NCBI GenBank assembly: GCA_943704425.1
Contig: CALSCP010002154.1
Span: forward strand, 22,943 to 71,321
Reading direction: 5' to 3'
Origin: Ministeria vibrans ATCC 50519
Taxonomy: Eukaryota > Opisthokonta > Filasterea
DNA length: 48,379 nt
In this document: piece by piece, positions 1-11,346 of the stretch
Layout: each line of letters begins with the position of its first letter
How positions within the stretch are numbered: position 1 is the stretch's first letter
The notes under the pieces: model-generated
Seen by the model: only the letters and a program-made list of their open reading frames with translations
Told to the model about the DNA's origin: nothing
Database searches by the model: none
Made by a program: the position numbers and the translations under genes

Positions 1-125
1 GCTCACGCGCGATGCCCTGATCAAAGGGGGTGTCGAGCTTGAAAATTTTTTGTATGCATTTGTTGTACTTTTACAGAAACTTTTCAAGCTCGACACCCCC
101 TTTGATCAGGGCATCGCGCGTGAGC
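1..125. repeat. Perfect 45-bp inverted repeat with 35-nt spacer
   Basis: Bases 1-45 are the exact reverse complement of 81-125; 46-80 form the spacer. The right arm is the last coding part of the bL21m gene; the left arm lies past its stop codon. Because it sits exactly at the window edge it may be a fold-back assembly artefact at a contig end rather than a genomic hairpin. Confidence 0.9.
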
Positions 126-591
126 TGCCCCGCCTCGGCAAACTGAATGTGATTGACGTGTAGGACGGTGAAGGGCGTGCGGTGCACCTTGAGACTGCGT
201 TGGTGCTTGCGTGGCTTCGTCTTGTACACATAGATTTCACGGTCAAGATTGTGCTCCAGGACCGTCGCGTGCACCGACGCGGTTGTATGATTCAACAATG
301 GTGTGCCCAGTACCGTGAAAAATGGCGAACCAACCATCAAAACCTGACAAATTACGTGAGAGAGAAAAAGATCGAGAGAAACGAAGCGATGGAAAGAGTG
401 TCAGAGAGAGAGAGTGAGAGAGAAACAAAGCGATTAGAAACAGAGCGGGGATAGAGAGAAAGACAGAGAGTGAGAGACAGAGAGAGAGACAGAAAGGTCG
501 AGATAGAAACAACAGATAAGAGAGAGACAGTGAGAGAGTGTGTGTATGTGTGTGTGTGTGCATGTGTCTGTAAGAGTGTCTGTAAGCAAGC

Positions 592-622
<31 letters not shown>

Positions 623-1268
623 TGTCAGTGCGCATATGCATGCATGCATGTGAGTGTGTGTGTGCATGTCAGTGCGCATATGCATGCATGCATGTGTGTG
701 TGGGTGTGTGCGTGTGCGTCCGTCAGCAGACACAGCCAGTCTTGGTCGTACCTTGCTCAGGATGATTTTCTTGCCTGCCTCTACTCTCATTCGTGGCACG
801 ACAATCCGATCCAGAGCGGACACCTTGAACTGTTTCCCCGATATGTGAACAATGGCGAACATTTTGCGAGCGCGAACTTCAAGAGCAGCCCTGCAAGAAA
901 GAGTGTGAGAGAGGAAAAGGGAAAGAGAGAACACGACAAAAAAAAAAAAAAAAAAAATCTCTCTCTGTCTCTCTGTTTTACCGAGAAAGCGGAACTGTGG
1001 AGGGAGGGTGTAATCTGGAGAACTTTCGCCATCTGAGGGCGGGGTGGATAGCGTCGGGGTCGCCGTCGACGGGCGAGGGCGGGAGGGCCAGGGGCGCGTC
1101 GTCGGGCGCGGAGGAGGGACGCGCAGCGGCACTGGACGGCCCACTGGAAATGCTGCTGGACGGCCTTCTGGGGGCCAGCGCCAGGCGCGGCGTCGCGAGG
1201 ACCACCGGCCAGCGCAGGCTGGACGCCGATGCGCGTGCGTTGAGCGTTCGAAGAAGCGTCAGTCTCAT
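71..1268 (-). CDS. MRPL21: Mitochondrial large-subunit ribosomal protein bL21m
   Basis: Structural protein of the mitochondrial large ribosomal subunit, bL21 family. Three exons: 1268-982, 890-752 and 343-71 (699 nt, 232 aa), with matching phases at both junctions. The ATG at 1268 opens an Arg/Ala/Ser-rich N-terminus typical of a mitochondrial targeting peptide. The core begins with FAIVHISGKQFKVSALDRI, which matches the bL21 opening (A-V-V-x-x-G-K-Q-Y-K-V), continues across the second junction as ILSK-VLMVGSP, and ends with the basic KTKPRKHQRSLKVHR block, as in bL21. The second intron (344-751) is filled with GA and TG repeats. The C-terminus extends about 20 residues beyond the usual bL21 end, and that extension is duplicated in inverted form at 1-45. 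The gene is divergent from the PH/ankyrin gene. Family assignment is strong; the exact start is likely. Confidence 0.88.
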
Positions 1269-1457
1269 CGAGAAGCGAATCAAAAAGACCAAAAAAGTTT
1301 TGATTTTTTTTAATTTTTATTGATTTTTTTTTATTGATCGTTCTCTGTGTTGGAGTGAGTTAAATCGCGACAGATCACAGACTCCGACAGCGACAGCGTT
1401 TGTTTATTTATTTATTATTATTATTGTTGTTATTACCTTCTGAGTCTCTTCCGTGTG
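1269..1457. promoter_or_regulatory. Divergent promoter region, bL21m / PH-ankyrin scaffold
   Basis: The 189 bases between two divergent start codons contain T- and A-rich stretches (1300-1335, 1400-1435) and no supportable gene, so both promoters must lie here or extend into the genes. No specific factor site is recognisable. Confidence 0.45.
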
Positions 1458-2366
1458 ATGGCGCAGCGAGGGGGCCGCGAGTTGCCGCCGTTGCCGCCGG
1501 CGGCGGTCGCCGGAACTTTTGGAAAAGCGACGACAGTTGACGTGTTCTGTGTGCGTCCTATTGCCCTCGACGGCCTCAACGGCAAGGCGGGCCAGGCAGG
1601 CGAAGACGGATGCAACGGGCAGGACGGCGCAACGCCTCCCAAGGCGCCCCTGGTGTCTATGAAGCTGTCGCGCGACCCTACCGACCATCATCGCATTGTG
1701 GTGGACGTTGACGACCGCGAGAGACAGTCGCTGCGGCTTGACGGCGGGCCCGTCGGCATCCGCGTCCATTCCGAGGGAGGCGATGCCGGCCACGGCGGCC
1801 ACGGCGGCGCTGCGGGCAAGCGCATTCAAGGTCTTGTTTATCTTTATCACTCTCATCTCCTCACTCATTCTCCTCTTCCCGATTCTCTCCCATTCTGCTT
1901 CTAGGCGCTACTATCCCGCTGCGAGGCGGTCTCGGCGGCCGTGGTGGAAACGGCGGTGAAGGAGGCACTCTGCGCGTGTTGATCGATGAAGCCGACCTGT
2001 GTCTGCTCGTCCTGCTGACCGAGGTGAGACGCACGCAACGACAACGGCCGTCGAGATTCCACGCATTTTGATGCCATGCAATTGCTGCTGCTGTGTAGGT
2101 TAAATTGAAAGGTGGCAAAGCGGGTCGAAAAGGATTGGGTGGACCGGCACGCGAAGAGGACAACGTTGGCGATTTCATTGGTAGAATTTTTGTGCTGTCA
2201 CACACACACACACACACACACACACAAGTGCTAACCCGCAAGAGGCGTAGGAAAAAATGGTCTTGACGGCACAGATGGAATAGCCGGGAAGGAAGGCACA
2301 AAAGAAGTTCACGTGCGCTATCCAGATGGATCCGTAAAAGTCTTTGACGACGTAAGGAAGAAGATT

Positions 2367-2455
<89 letters not shown>

Positions 2456-5400
2456 GGAGAAAGAAACAAATTGATAGAGAGAGGGGAAACAAAGTGATAG
2501 AGAGAGAGGGAGAAAGAAACAAAGTGATAGAGAGAGAGAGAGAAAGAAACAGATAGAGAGAGCAAGCACACTCCTCTCACTTCTCCCTTTCTTCCTTACT
2601 CTCCTCATGTTTTCTATTTTGCAGCTGCTTCACTTGCACGTCACAAGTGCCACTGTGGCGCCGTCCTCGTACCACTCCGCAGGACCCAAGCCGCTCATCA
2701 CACCAAGCGACACAGTCCATGTGACAGTCACACTTCACAATCCATCACCCCTGCCTTTCCCCGCTCCCTTCACCCTCACTCTTCGCTCGTCTCCCCTCGT
2801 CAACCCCACTTCTGAAATCACCGTCTCCACTCCCATTCTCCCTCGCACCACCGTCACCCTTCACGAACAATGCCTCCGTTTCTCTGTGCCTACACAGCCC
2901 CCGAAGGACGGCGACCCCCTCTCGCTCGACGCGAAGCTGCGCTTCATCGCCCGAATACCCGGCATCAACTGTGACGTCACCGACACCAACGTAACCTTTG
3001 TGCCATTTCACGTGCAGCAGCGTCTCGAACTCAGTGCGATCTCCCTCCCGGAGTGCGTCTCCCCCGCTGGCGTTGCCCCCGTGATCACCCAAGTCGTCAA
3101 CCGCGCCGCACCCGGCACCGTCGGCCACGAAAAGTCTTCCGTGCTCATTCGCGTTGCCGAGTCGGGCGCACAGCCCCTTGCCTGCCTCGTTGACCACACG
3201 GGCGCACCCCAGCACGAAATCCGCTTCGAAATAGCAAAGGACGCCATTGAAGGTGCTACCGCCCTTACTCAGCTCTGCTCCGTCCGATTTCTCGAGAACG
3301 CCTCCCCTTACTCCACCGCCATCCTCCTCGCTCAGCTTTTCATCGACGAACGTCTCGTTCAATCTCGCATCTCCAAAATCACTCTCTCAGATGTAATCGC
3401 AAAAGAAAAATAGAAAAGAAAAACACGAACCTTGTCTCAATTTTTGCGCTACCGCTCTCTACCTTCTTTAGACATTTGAAGGACGAAGTGAAGCAGACGT
3501 GCTGCTGGTGGTGGACAGTCGGGCGACAGCCAAGGGCGTGGATGCGTGGCGGGCGCTCTGTGCGCGCGGCTGTCTCCAGGTTGACGTCTTCAACACAAGT
3601 CTCTTTGGTGGCCTGTCGTTTACGCAGCGTCTTGCAGCACTCGACGGCTGCTCGCTCGGCGAGTACGCCGCTGGTCTGGTGGTTGTGCTCTTGGCGGATG
3701 ATGCTGTTCAGAATGTCGGCGTGGTTGCCAAGGCTGCCACACGCTATGGCTTCCATGTATACGTGCCCGCTCACCCCGCAGCGCCTCCCCTCAATGACAA
3801 TTGGACCCTGCCTGACTTGGCTCGCGTCGCCGACAACACCGTTAAGCGTGTTCATCCCTCCCTTGCCTCCTTCCTTCAGCAACTCCAAGAAGTCGGTACC
3901 GAACTGGCCACAACCGTGCCCGTTGAACAACCCCTCACCGAAGAGAGCATCCTCAACAAGCGCAACAGTAGCATCAAAAATACCTTGGCAGACTCGGCAA
4001 CCAGCATCTCCAGCGGCACATCCACCACCATTACCGCCACCATTACTGCCACGAGAAATAGCAACCCAAGCTTACTGGGCACTTCCTCTGCAGTCGTCAA
4101 TTCGCCCACCGCCACGACTGACCTGGACTTGTCAATGTCGGCGTCTTCAACATCAACATCGGCAGTAGCCGCCGCTCGGTCATCGCTCTCGTCCGACGCT
4201 GTCATGCTGGGATATCTCGAAAAGCGTGGCGGCGTGCAAGGGAGCAGCGGTTTCAAGCTGCGATTTTGGGCCCTCTTCCTGGACACACTCACACTTTGCT
4301 ACTATAAGGCACCCGGTGACGCCTGCCCTCAGGGCATTGTTGATTTACGCGAGGCCCACGTTAAGCTCGGTCTTAAAGACGGCGCCGCAGAGTCCCAGGC
4401 AATGGAGACTCTTCTCGAGACAGGCGAAAAGGCCGTTGCGCGTTTCCGCGTCATCACCAAACAGCGCACTTTCTACCTGTACTTTTCCGAGGCGTGTCGC
4501 GCCGCCGTGCGTGCCATCACGCACGCAGCTCACGACGACTTTATTGGCGATGCGTTTTATCGCAAAGTAGCACGCTCCGCCGAAGAGTGGATGGTCGCCG
4601 TGGGCGGCGGGGAACAAGCCGGCTACGAAGTAAGTGCTCGCGCCCTTCTCAGCGCCACTGGTGTCACCGTTCACACCCTTATCGCTCGCGGTGTTGACGT
4701 CAACGTACGCGGTCGCGGCGGTATTACTGCTCTCCATCAGGCCGCGCGCGTGTCCGATGCCGAAGCGTGCGTCGCCCTGCTTCAGGCAGGCGCCAGTCTC
4801 ACCGCTGAAACCGCCGAACGTCTTCGACCGATCGATCTTGCCACATCAACGGCCGTCGTCAATGTACTCAAAGGCCTTGTAAATACCCACGACGTCCTTC
4901 CCATGATCAAGGCGGGCGACATTGATGGCCTCCGGCGCATCATTACGCCCGCTAGCGCCAACTCCATGTACAGCGATCATGGCTACCGCCTGCTTCATTA
5001 CGCCGCTTTCTGCGAGAGCATCGAGGCCATGGAGACCCTCGTCAAGCTCGGCGCCAATGTCGATGCTCCAAACACCACTGGCTGGACCGTCTTGCTGGTG
5101 GCCGCATCAAAGTGTCTACTCAAGCCAATGGAGGTAAAATAATAATAATAATTAATAATAATATTAATCGTATTGGGGTTTTTTGTTACTTCGACACTCT
5201 AACGGTATTCTTCTTTATGTATGAAAAGTGCCTTCTCCGATTGGGCGCCAAAGTGACACTGGACAGCGACAACACTCGCGTGACACCCTTGCACTACGCG
5301 GCATTTAGTCGTCGTGACAAGCCGCCCGTCGTCGCCAAACAGCTGCTCACTGTGCGCGCTCAAATGTGCCGTCTGCTGATTGCATATGGTGCGCCCACTG

Positions 5401-7837
5401 CCGTCGAGTCGCGTGCGCTTACGGGACAGGCTGAGACGCCCGTTTCTTTGGCAACTGCTCCTGTCATCCGCTCTGCCATCGAATCGGCAGTCGCCCTGCG
5501 TCTTGTTGTCATCGCCGTGCGCTCTGGCGATGCCTCCAAGGTGAGTAAATTTGTAAAGCGACTCTCGGCCGGCCTTGACGACCGAGTTCTCGACGAGCCT
5601 CAACGACCCACCGTGTTGCACATGGCCGCCGGTGTGGGACGTGTGGACATGGTGCGTGCGCTGGTGGATGCCGGGGCAGACGTGACTGCTGTTGATGCGG
5701 AGGGACGGCGAGCGGAGCAGTGGGCACGCGACAAGGGCCACGCCGACAACAGCGAGTTGCTTGCACTGCTGAATCAACATCGGGCGCTGTCGTCGACATC
5801 GTCATCGTCGCTCTCGTCGTCCGGCGCTGTCGACTTGCAGGGCACGACATTGCTGCTCAAGTCAACGTTTGACAAGGGCACGTTGCGACGTCAGCGACAG
5901 CAGCAGCAGCAACAAAAGCAGCGTCCGCTCGAAGACGTTGTGCGCATGGCTGCCTCGGAAAACGTCCAGTTTGCTGGCTGGCTCAAGAAACGCGGTGCTG
6001 TCAACTCCGCCTACAAGCAACGTTGGTTTGTCTTGCGCAAGTCTCCACCCACCCTTGCGTATTACAAGGTATCAAGCGAGAACGGAAACAGAGAGAGAAG
6101 GAGAAAGAATCAGAGTGATGATGGAGAGAGGAGACAGAGTGAGAAATGTGTGTGTGTGTGTGTGCAGCTCAACATACTTCAGTGTGTTATTATCACTACT
6201 ACTGTTATTATTATTAATTTATTATAATAATATTTTTATTTTATATTATTATTATAATAATAATAATTATTATTATTTTTATATTATTTTTATTATTTTA
6301 ACCCGTTTTTTGTTTCAATTAGTCTCCCGATAGCAAGGAGCCGCGCGGAGTGATTGATCTGGTGCAGTTTTACGTGACTAAAACGGGCGAGGATGACGGA
6401 GGTGAGGCGTCATTGTCTGCCTCTGCCGCCACCGCGGCGTCTTTGTCGACGCCGTTCTCTACCGCGTTCAATGTGGTGACGCCCACACGGACCTTCTTTT
6501 TGGATGCGGTGGGAGGTCGAGATGGAGTGGAGTTGTTGCATCGGTGGCGACGGCTCCTGGATGTCATGTCCAAGGAAGACGACGATGCCGATGGGAGTGG
6601 TGGCAATGGTGTTGGCGCTGTGGGTGGTGTGGTTTTGGGTGGTGATGGCACAGCAGGCGGTGATGGGGGTGCCTTGTCGCGTGTTGTTGCCGAAGAAGGG
6701 GTGCTTGTTGAACGTCGTACGACGATGAATACGACGTTTTACTTTGATGAGATTGATGTGGCGGAGCAAGCGCAGCAGAGTGTTGCCGGAGACCTTTTGC
6801 GGATTGTGGCGGAACGAGCTGCCAATGGACTGCGCCGCAATGCGCCTGCACAACGTTTCACCGTCGTCTACGAGTGCAGTGCGGACAGTAAAGGTAGCAC
6901 GAGTGGTGGTGTTGACAAGCAATCGCATACCGTGTCGCTGGGCAAGCTGCGTGTGTACGCTGCGACGCCCAACCGCAATGCAACCGTCACGTACCGCTGT
7001 GGCGACCGAGAGTGTGTGTATGCACAAGACGAGGTGTGTGGCGAGGAGAGCACGCTTGCCTTTCTGTGCGCACTCCCTTTCCCCACCAAAATGCTCTTGC
7101 TCGCACGACTGCCTGCGACGTTTGCGTCCAACGCCGACACGCGCATGTACGCCGAGTGTCTGTCGCGCGCGATTTTGGCGGGTCTGTGCGATGAGCTTGC
7201 GTGTTTCTGGCAGGTCGAGTGGTCTGTGGAGCGTTTGGTGAATCCACGACAAGGATTTGCACTGCTTCACGCCTTCTCGACGCTCAAGACGGTGGAGCGG
7301 GGCACCGACAAGCGTCTTCTCGTCGAGGAGATTGCGGTGACGATGATGGCGTTGAATCGACGGCTGGCGATGCAACAAAAGCAAGTGGCGGGGCTGGGTC
7401 CTCCACAGCGACGCAGTGGCAGCCAGTCGGCCGCGATGCTCCAGCTGTTCGAGTCGTTTGTGCGCCAATTGACCTTTGGCGAGGCAGACACGGACAGTGC
7501 CCGTCGCGAGACAGTGCGAAATGTGTTTGCAGATCTGACCGCGCGTGCAACAGCACGTGCAGCGGACACACAACAAACTGGAACGATCGACGAACAGCTG
7601 TGGCGACTGCGCAAGCCGTTTGGCAGTGGGGGCAGTTCGGCGCTCACACGCAACGCTGGCTCGCTCTTCTTCCCTAACACCGTGTGCTCGGCTGCCGAGG
7701 CGCGCGTGGTACCCGCCGAGCCCACCATCCTTGTCGAGGGTCGCTATGTCTACCGCACCAATCTTGATCGCGTCCGTGAACTCAACGCATTGGGTCAGAC
7801 TACTCACTTTCGCTATAAAGCGAAAGCAAAAGAATAA
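1458..7837 (+). CDS. Large Gly-rich, PH / ankyrin / PH multidomain protein
   Basis: Eight exons: 1458-1830, 1905-2023, 2099-2180, 2251-2351, 2625-3392, 3472-5133, 5229-6068 and 6323-7837. They sum to 5460 nt (1819 aa) with consistent phases. Residues about 1-225 are Gly-rich (runs such as GGLGGRGGNGGEGG) followed by KEVHVRYPDGSVKVFDD, recalling the Gly-rich N-terminal fold of Obg GTPases although no GTPase follows. About 226-481 is beta-rich and Pro/Thr-rich, possibly Ig-like. About 482-600 has alternating hydrophobic strands (DVLLVVDSR, GLVVVLLADDA) like a Rossmann fold. A Ser/Thr-rich linker precedes PH domain 1, starting near residue 725 (MLGYLEKRGG, KLRFWALF). Ankyrin repeats cover about 850-1260 (ITALHQAARVSDAEACVALL, YRLLHYAAFCESIEAMETLV, TVLHMAAGVGRVDMVRALVD). 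PH domain 2 starts near 1281 (FAGWLKKRGAVNSAYKQRWF) and is split by an intron and low-complexity inserts. The helical C-terminus (about 1440-1819) is unassigned. It is probably a cytosolic phosphoinositide-binding scaffold; that role is inference. Confidence 0.8.
2200..2226 (+). repeat. (CA)n microsatellite in intron
   Basis: A pure CA dinucleotide run inside the 2181-2250 intron of the PH/ankyrin gene. Confidence 0.9.
2369..2560 (+). repeat. (GA)n tract plus AAACAAAGTGATAGAGAGAG units
   Basis: About 84 bases of pure GA are followed by diverged units of the type GAAACAAAGTGATAGAGAGA (near 2463-2535). It fills the 2352-2624 intron. The same composite repeat occurs in introns of other genes in the window (11878-12096, 33601-33860, and as the complement at 37190-37345). 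Confidence 0.9.
6069..6322 (+). other. Intron with degenerate GA and AT-rich repeats
   Basis: This intron interrupts PH domain 2 right after the strand ending in AYYK. It contains a degenerate GA stretch (6085-6150), a TG run (6148-6163) and about 120 bases of (TAA/ATT)-rich sequence. No gene is seen in it. Confidence 0.8.
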
Positions 7838-8011
7838 CCGTTGCTATAATAAAACTATGTTGTATACCGTAATCATCAATGATAATAATTTTTGTCTATG
7901 GCGGAAGTATTGTGCTGCCTTTTGTTTTGTATAATGCCTTGTTTTGACATTGTGTACAGCTCACGATTTTCTATAATACGAGAAGTAATTTTATTATTAT
8001 TATTTTCTTAT

Positions 8012-8324
8012 TCACCCTTCCCCTTCCCCTTCTTTCAAATTGGACGTGTTTTGTTTTCCAAAGAGCTGAGCAAAGCGATGCTGCTGGCGGAGGGCAATCC
8101 AGTGGTTGACCTTCCAGATATCGGCAAGGGGCTCACCGTCCAGATGGGTGGGCTGGTATGACGGCGGGCCGTGCTCGGGCGTCAGAGTCACTTCGTCGAC
8201 GTCCCCTCGTCGCTGCTGCGCCTGCCAGATGGCGTCCCACCACCTCTCATCTACAGAAGACAAGCATGGTGAACTGATAGAAGGAAACGATTGGATATTC
8301 CTTTCTTCCTTTTCTTCTTCTTCT

Positions 8325-8355
<31 letters not shown>

Positions 8356-9196
8356 GGTATTTACGGCCTTGTGTGTACGAGAGCCACGCCTCGGCGCGTG
8401 GGTCTGCGACTTGAGGCCCGTGATCGTAGCCGACTCTCGCGTGAATGTGCCGGAAGGACGGTGCGAACGATTCAATGACGCGCGTTAGATCGGGGTCGCT
8501 GGTGTTGGTTTCTGCCACGTTGATCCAGTGCGACAGATCCGCGACCATCTCCAGCGGAGCACACGCGTTTGTTGTGGCGACGGACGGAACAAAGTCGCGA
8601 GTGACCCACGGCGAGTATAGAAGCCGCTTGCGATGCGTCTCGTGGTACACACGGTAGCCGTGGTCCTTTTGCCAGGCGAGCGCGTCCTCGAAGAATGCGC
8701 GGCCCATGTCGGCAGTGAAGAAATCGCTGCACGAGTGACTGTTGACAAAGGATGGGCGCAGTGACTGCGCCGCCTCAACCTGTTCCTTGAACACAGCGAG
8801 GTGGCGTGCCACAATTGCCTTTGCATCTGCTTCACCGCCCTCGCAGGGTCGTGTGAATCCATCGTGCGCACCGCCAAAGGGTCCTGGGGCGCCGGGAGCG
8901 GCGGGTCCGCTGGTAAACACCATCACAATCACTTTGAGGTTTGTCTGCGCGAGGAGCTCTCTGAAACGCTCAAGGCCGTAGTCAAGGAATACTTTGAATG
9001 GAGCCTCGACTCCGTCATAGCCAAGGGCAGCAATGGCGGGCAGTGCTTCATCGAGCGTAGCGTATGGCGACTGATAAAAGTGTGTGAAAACAAAAACAAA
9101 CAATTTTATGATTTGATTGAGGAGAGAATACCCGAGCCTTTTGGCCGTCGGTGGCGTCTACAACGCCCCACAGACTGCGGTAGATTCGAAGTTTCA
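8012..9196 (-). CDS. Sugar phosphate isomerase/epimerase-like TIM-barrel protein
   Basis: Belongs to the xylose isomerase-like TIM-barrel superfamily of metal-dependent sugar isomerases, epimerases and AP endonuclease family 2. Exons 9196-9131, 9070-8365 and 8250-8012 sum to 1011 nt (336 aa). The barrel starts with LPAIAALGYDGVEAP, the usual first strand-helix of the family. Candidate metal or acid residues sit at strand ends: Glu in HETHRKRLLYSPW, Asp/His in DLSHWI, His in HIHARVGYDHGP and Glu in LTPEHGPPSY. Intron 2 carries a 28-nt T run (an A run on the sense strand). The substrate cannot be told from sequence. It is convergent with the PH/ankyrin gene, 174 bases away. No signal peptide or membrane segment is seen, so it is probably cytosolic. 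Confidence 0.82.
8328..8355 (+). repeat. Poly-T run in intron
   Basis: A run of about 28 T following TTC repeats, inside intron 8251-8364 of the isomerase-like gene. Its length makes the assembly uncertain here. Confidence 0.85.
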
Positions 9197-9519
9197 TAGA
9201 AGTATATACAAAATAAATAATCAAAAATGCATTTAAATAATAGCCGTTTCAACTAAGGACATGGACGTAATTTATTGGACGAGGGTACTGCCCAGAGTCT
9301 CGCTGTCCTGAGTATCCTCGTATTCTTATTGTTTTAGCATTGGCCTAATAATAATTAATAAGAGAGAATCGAGAGCTGTACCTGTCGGTGTGTAAACAAA
9401 TATTTACAAACATGAATCAATATTGAAAGCAAGAGACACAACACCACACGACCACGACTCACACAAGAGGCAAAATCACTAACACTAGCAATTGGTAGAT
9501 ACACAAAGAGGGATAATAG
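9197..9519. other. Intergenic, nothing supportable
   Basis: AT-rich spacer between two minus-strand genes: upstream of the isomerase-like gene and downstream of the ureidoglycolate lyase-like gene. It presumably holds a promoter and a poly(A) signal, but no gene, RNA or repeat stands out. Confidence 0.6.
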
Positions 9520-10140
9520 CTAGGGTTGAACACCAAAGTCGGTGGTGGGCAAGGCAAGGACGAGTGAGTCGCGTGTGACAAAGTCCACATCCTCGCATTC
9601 GTGTGATGCTGCCTGTGCCGTGTAGTACACACCGTCGCCGTAAGGCGGCTGGTGCCAGGTGCCCATCGAGATGACGACGGATCGCTTGCCCGAGAAGTGG
9701 ACAAGGCGCAGGTCGCCTGGCTGCAAGTGGGCACACCCGACGGCGGCCGGGGCGAGCAGCAAGGCAAAGCGCTGGCCGCTCAAGGGGTGGAAGAGCTGCT
9801 CTGACGTCGGGTGGTTGTTGACCTCGCGCACAAGCGCGTGCGGTGTCACGGAGCGGTCGTCGAGGCGCGATGCGATGGTGTACTCGGGCATCTTGATGCC
9901 GTCGTTGCGCGCATGGATCGTCTTCGGCGACGACCACACGGAGAAAGGGCCGTGCGCCACGCCCCCCTCAGTGCTGATCTTCACGGTCGACGCCCAGTCC
10001 TCAAAGCCGCCCGGCACGTCCACGTAGTGCCCGTACGGCGCGAGTTCTTCTTCCGAAGGATCGTGCAACTCTTTCACAACAAACACTGGCAGACCCGAGA
10101 GCGCCTTGTCCGAGTAGTCGGCGTATCCAGAGGGGGCCAT
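9520..10140 (-). CDS. Ureidoglycolate lyase (AllA)-like protein
   Basis: Intronless, 206 aa. The family acts late in purine degradation, splitting ureidoglycolate to glyoxylate and urea in a small cupin-like beta-barrel. Supporting features are STVKISTEGGVAHGPFSV near the N-terminal third, a strand-rich core FHPLSGQRFALLLAPAAV, and a late GTWHQPPYGDGVYY segment matching the Gly-x-Trp-His region of AllA-type enzymes. An N-terminal stretch of about 45 residues precedes the family core. It starts 150 bases from the divergent CFAP97-like gene. No other purine-catabolism gene is in the window, so the substrate rests on family resemblance only. Confidence 0.7.
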   Translation of the reverse strand: MAPSGYADYSDKALSGLPVFVVKELHDPSEEELAPYGHYVDVPGGFEDWASTVKISTEGGVAHGPFSVWSSPKTIHARNDGIKMPEYTIASRLDDRSVTPHALVREVNNHPTSEQLFHPLSGQRFALLLAPAAVGCAHLQPGDLRLVHFSGKRSVVISMGTWHQPPYGDGVYYTAQAASHECEDVDFVTRDSLVLALPTTDFGVQP

Positions 10141-10290
10141 CTGTAGTGTAGAGAGAGAGTGTGTGTGCGAGAGAGAAAGAAAGAAGTGTCAAGTGTCTCT
10201 GAAGTCCGAAGTTTGAACTTTGAACTATCAAAAAGTATTAAGAACACTGATCATCTCTCTCATTGTTTGTTGTCTATCGTACTGCTTGTC
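10141..10290. promoter_or_regulatory. Divergent promoter, AllA-like / CFAP97-like
   Basis: 150 bases between two divergent ATGs. It contains GA/GT repeats (10152-10190) and the near-repeat GAAGTTTGAACTTTGAACT at 10206-10224. No known factor site is identified. Confidence 0.4.
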
Positions 10291-10648
10291 ATGCACCGCT
10301 CATTTGAACCACTTCATCCGTCGACAAGCCGCCTGTTGTCCTCCCAGAGGGAGGCAGACGCCTACGACCGCCATCGTCGCGCACTCGGCAAAGTCAAGCC
10401 AGTCGTCGACACCGGAGCGCCGCGCAGCCATCCTCACTTGCGAAGCAAATCAAAGGTGCGCCGTCTCACTGGTTTGTCGCAGACCCAAGACGAGAGACGA
10501 CTGACAACAAATATTATCAACATTCCCAGAAAAAGCAACAGGAGAAAGAACGCTTGACGGAGATTGAGCGCGATAACCGCCTCTTGTTAGAGAAGATGTC
10601 GGGCATCATGGCAGGACAAGGACAGGTTCGCATTAAACTCAAAAGAGT

Positions 10649-10679
<31 letters not shown>

Positions 10680-11192
10680 CGCTTCGTTGTCAGGGGCAAC
10701 CGCTTTTTTTGCACGTCTTGTTGACCACGCTTGTGAGCCATAGACGTGTCTTTAGCTGATGCCAAGCATGTCATTGCCAGCCCAAGTGCATTGTACATGT
10801 CCACCCGATGTTTACGACACTGATATTTGTCACGCGCTCTTTTAACGTATCTTTCATCCCAGGTCGATCATGTCAATCGCTATGAGGAATGCACGCAGCG
10901 ATCCCTGAATCGAGGCAAGCGCAAGCGTGAGCTGGAGCGAATTACACGTGAAAACGAGCGAATGCTGCGGGCGTTGCAGGCGCGTCAGCCGTCTCTCTCG
11001 CGCAGAAAATGGGACAAGGAGCACGAGAAGAGCGAGTATCTCAAGAAGCAAATTACGCGGTTCCCATTAGGTCCACCCGTATTGGGCGACTCGCCCGGTC
11101 GACGCGACGGCGAGCGTGCTATGCGCGAGGATGCGTACTCGCCCGACGATGGCAACGAGGAGTACGAGGATGTCGACGAGGAAGGCGATTGA
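10291..11192 (+). CDS. CFAP97-domain (Hemingway-like) ciliary protein
   Basis: Exons 10291-10455, 10530-10625 and 10863-11192 sum to 591 nt (196 aa). The CFAP97/KIAA1430 family are small coiled-coil proteins linked to ciliary axonemes. The family layout is visible: an N-terminal YDRHRRALGKVKPVVDTGAP segment, then KKQQEKERLTEIERDNRLLL, then SLNRGKRKRELERITRENER, then SRRKWDKEHEKSEYLKKQI. This mirrors the conserved order of basic helix, E-R-x-x-E-I-x-x-x-N-x-x-L and I-x-x-E-N-x-x-x-L in CFAP97D1-type proteins. The C-terminus is acidic (DDGNEEYEDVDEEGD). Intron 2 holds a 30-nt G run. The gene is convergent with aconitase. Its presence suggests the organism makes cilia or flagella. Confidence 0.82.
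10649..10678 (+). repeat. Poly-G run of 30 nt in intron
   Basis: Thirty consecutive G within intron 10626-10862 of the CFAP97-like gene. It is on the sense strand and could fold as a G-quadruplex; its length may be mis-assembled. Confidence 0.9.
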
Positions 11193-11346
11193 TGCGAAAG
11201 ATGTTGGATTCTCTTGCGGCATCACGGTGTGTATATGTAACGGAGATCGAAGCCTTGTTATTTTTTATTACTGTTGATTCAACCCCGCACACACACACAT
11301 AGAGAGAGAGAGAAAAAAAAAGAAAAAGAAAAAAAAAGATCGAGAG

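Noticed and set aside
243-1036. Long open frames rich in His/Thr/Cys/Val on both strands
   Set aside because: They are translations of (GT)n, (CA)n and (GA)n intron sequence of the bL21m gene; only the embedded exon at 752-890 is real.
2175-2608. Poly-Ser/Leu open frames on the minus strand
   Set aside because: Translations of the (GA)n tract in an intron of the plus-strand PH/ankyrin gene.
6410-7807. Minus-strand open frame of 465 residues opposite the last PH/ankyrin exon
   Set aside because: High-GC third-position shadow; the plus frame continues PH domain 2 and has coherent composition, the minus frame matches nothing.
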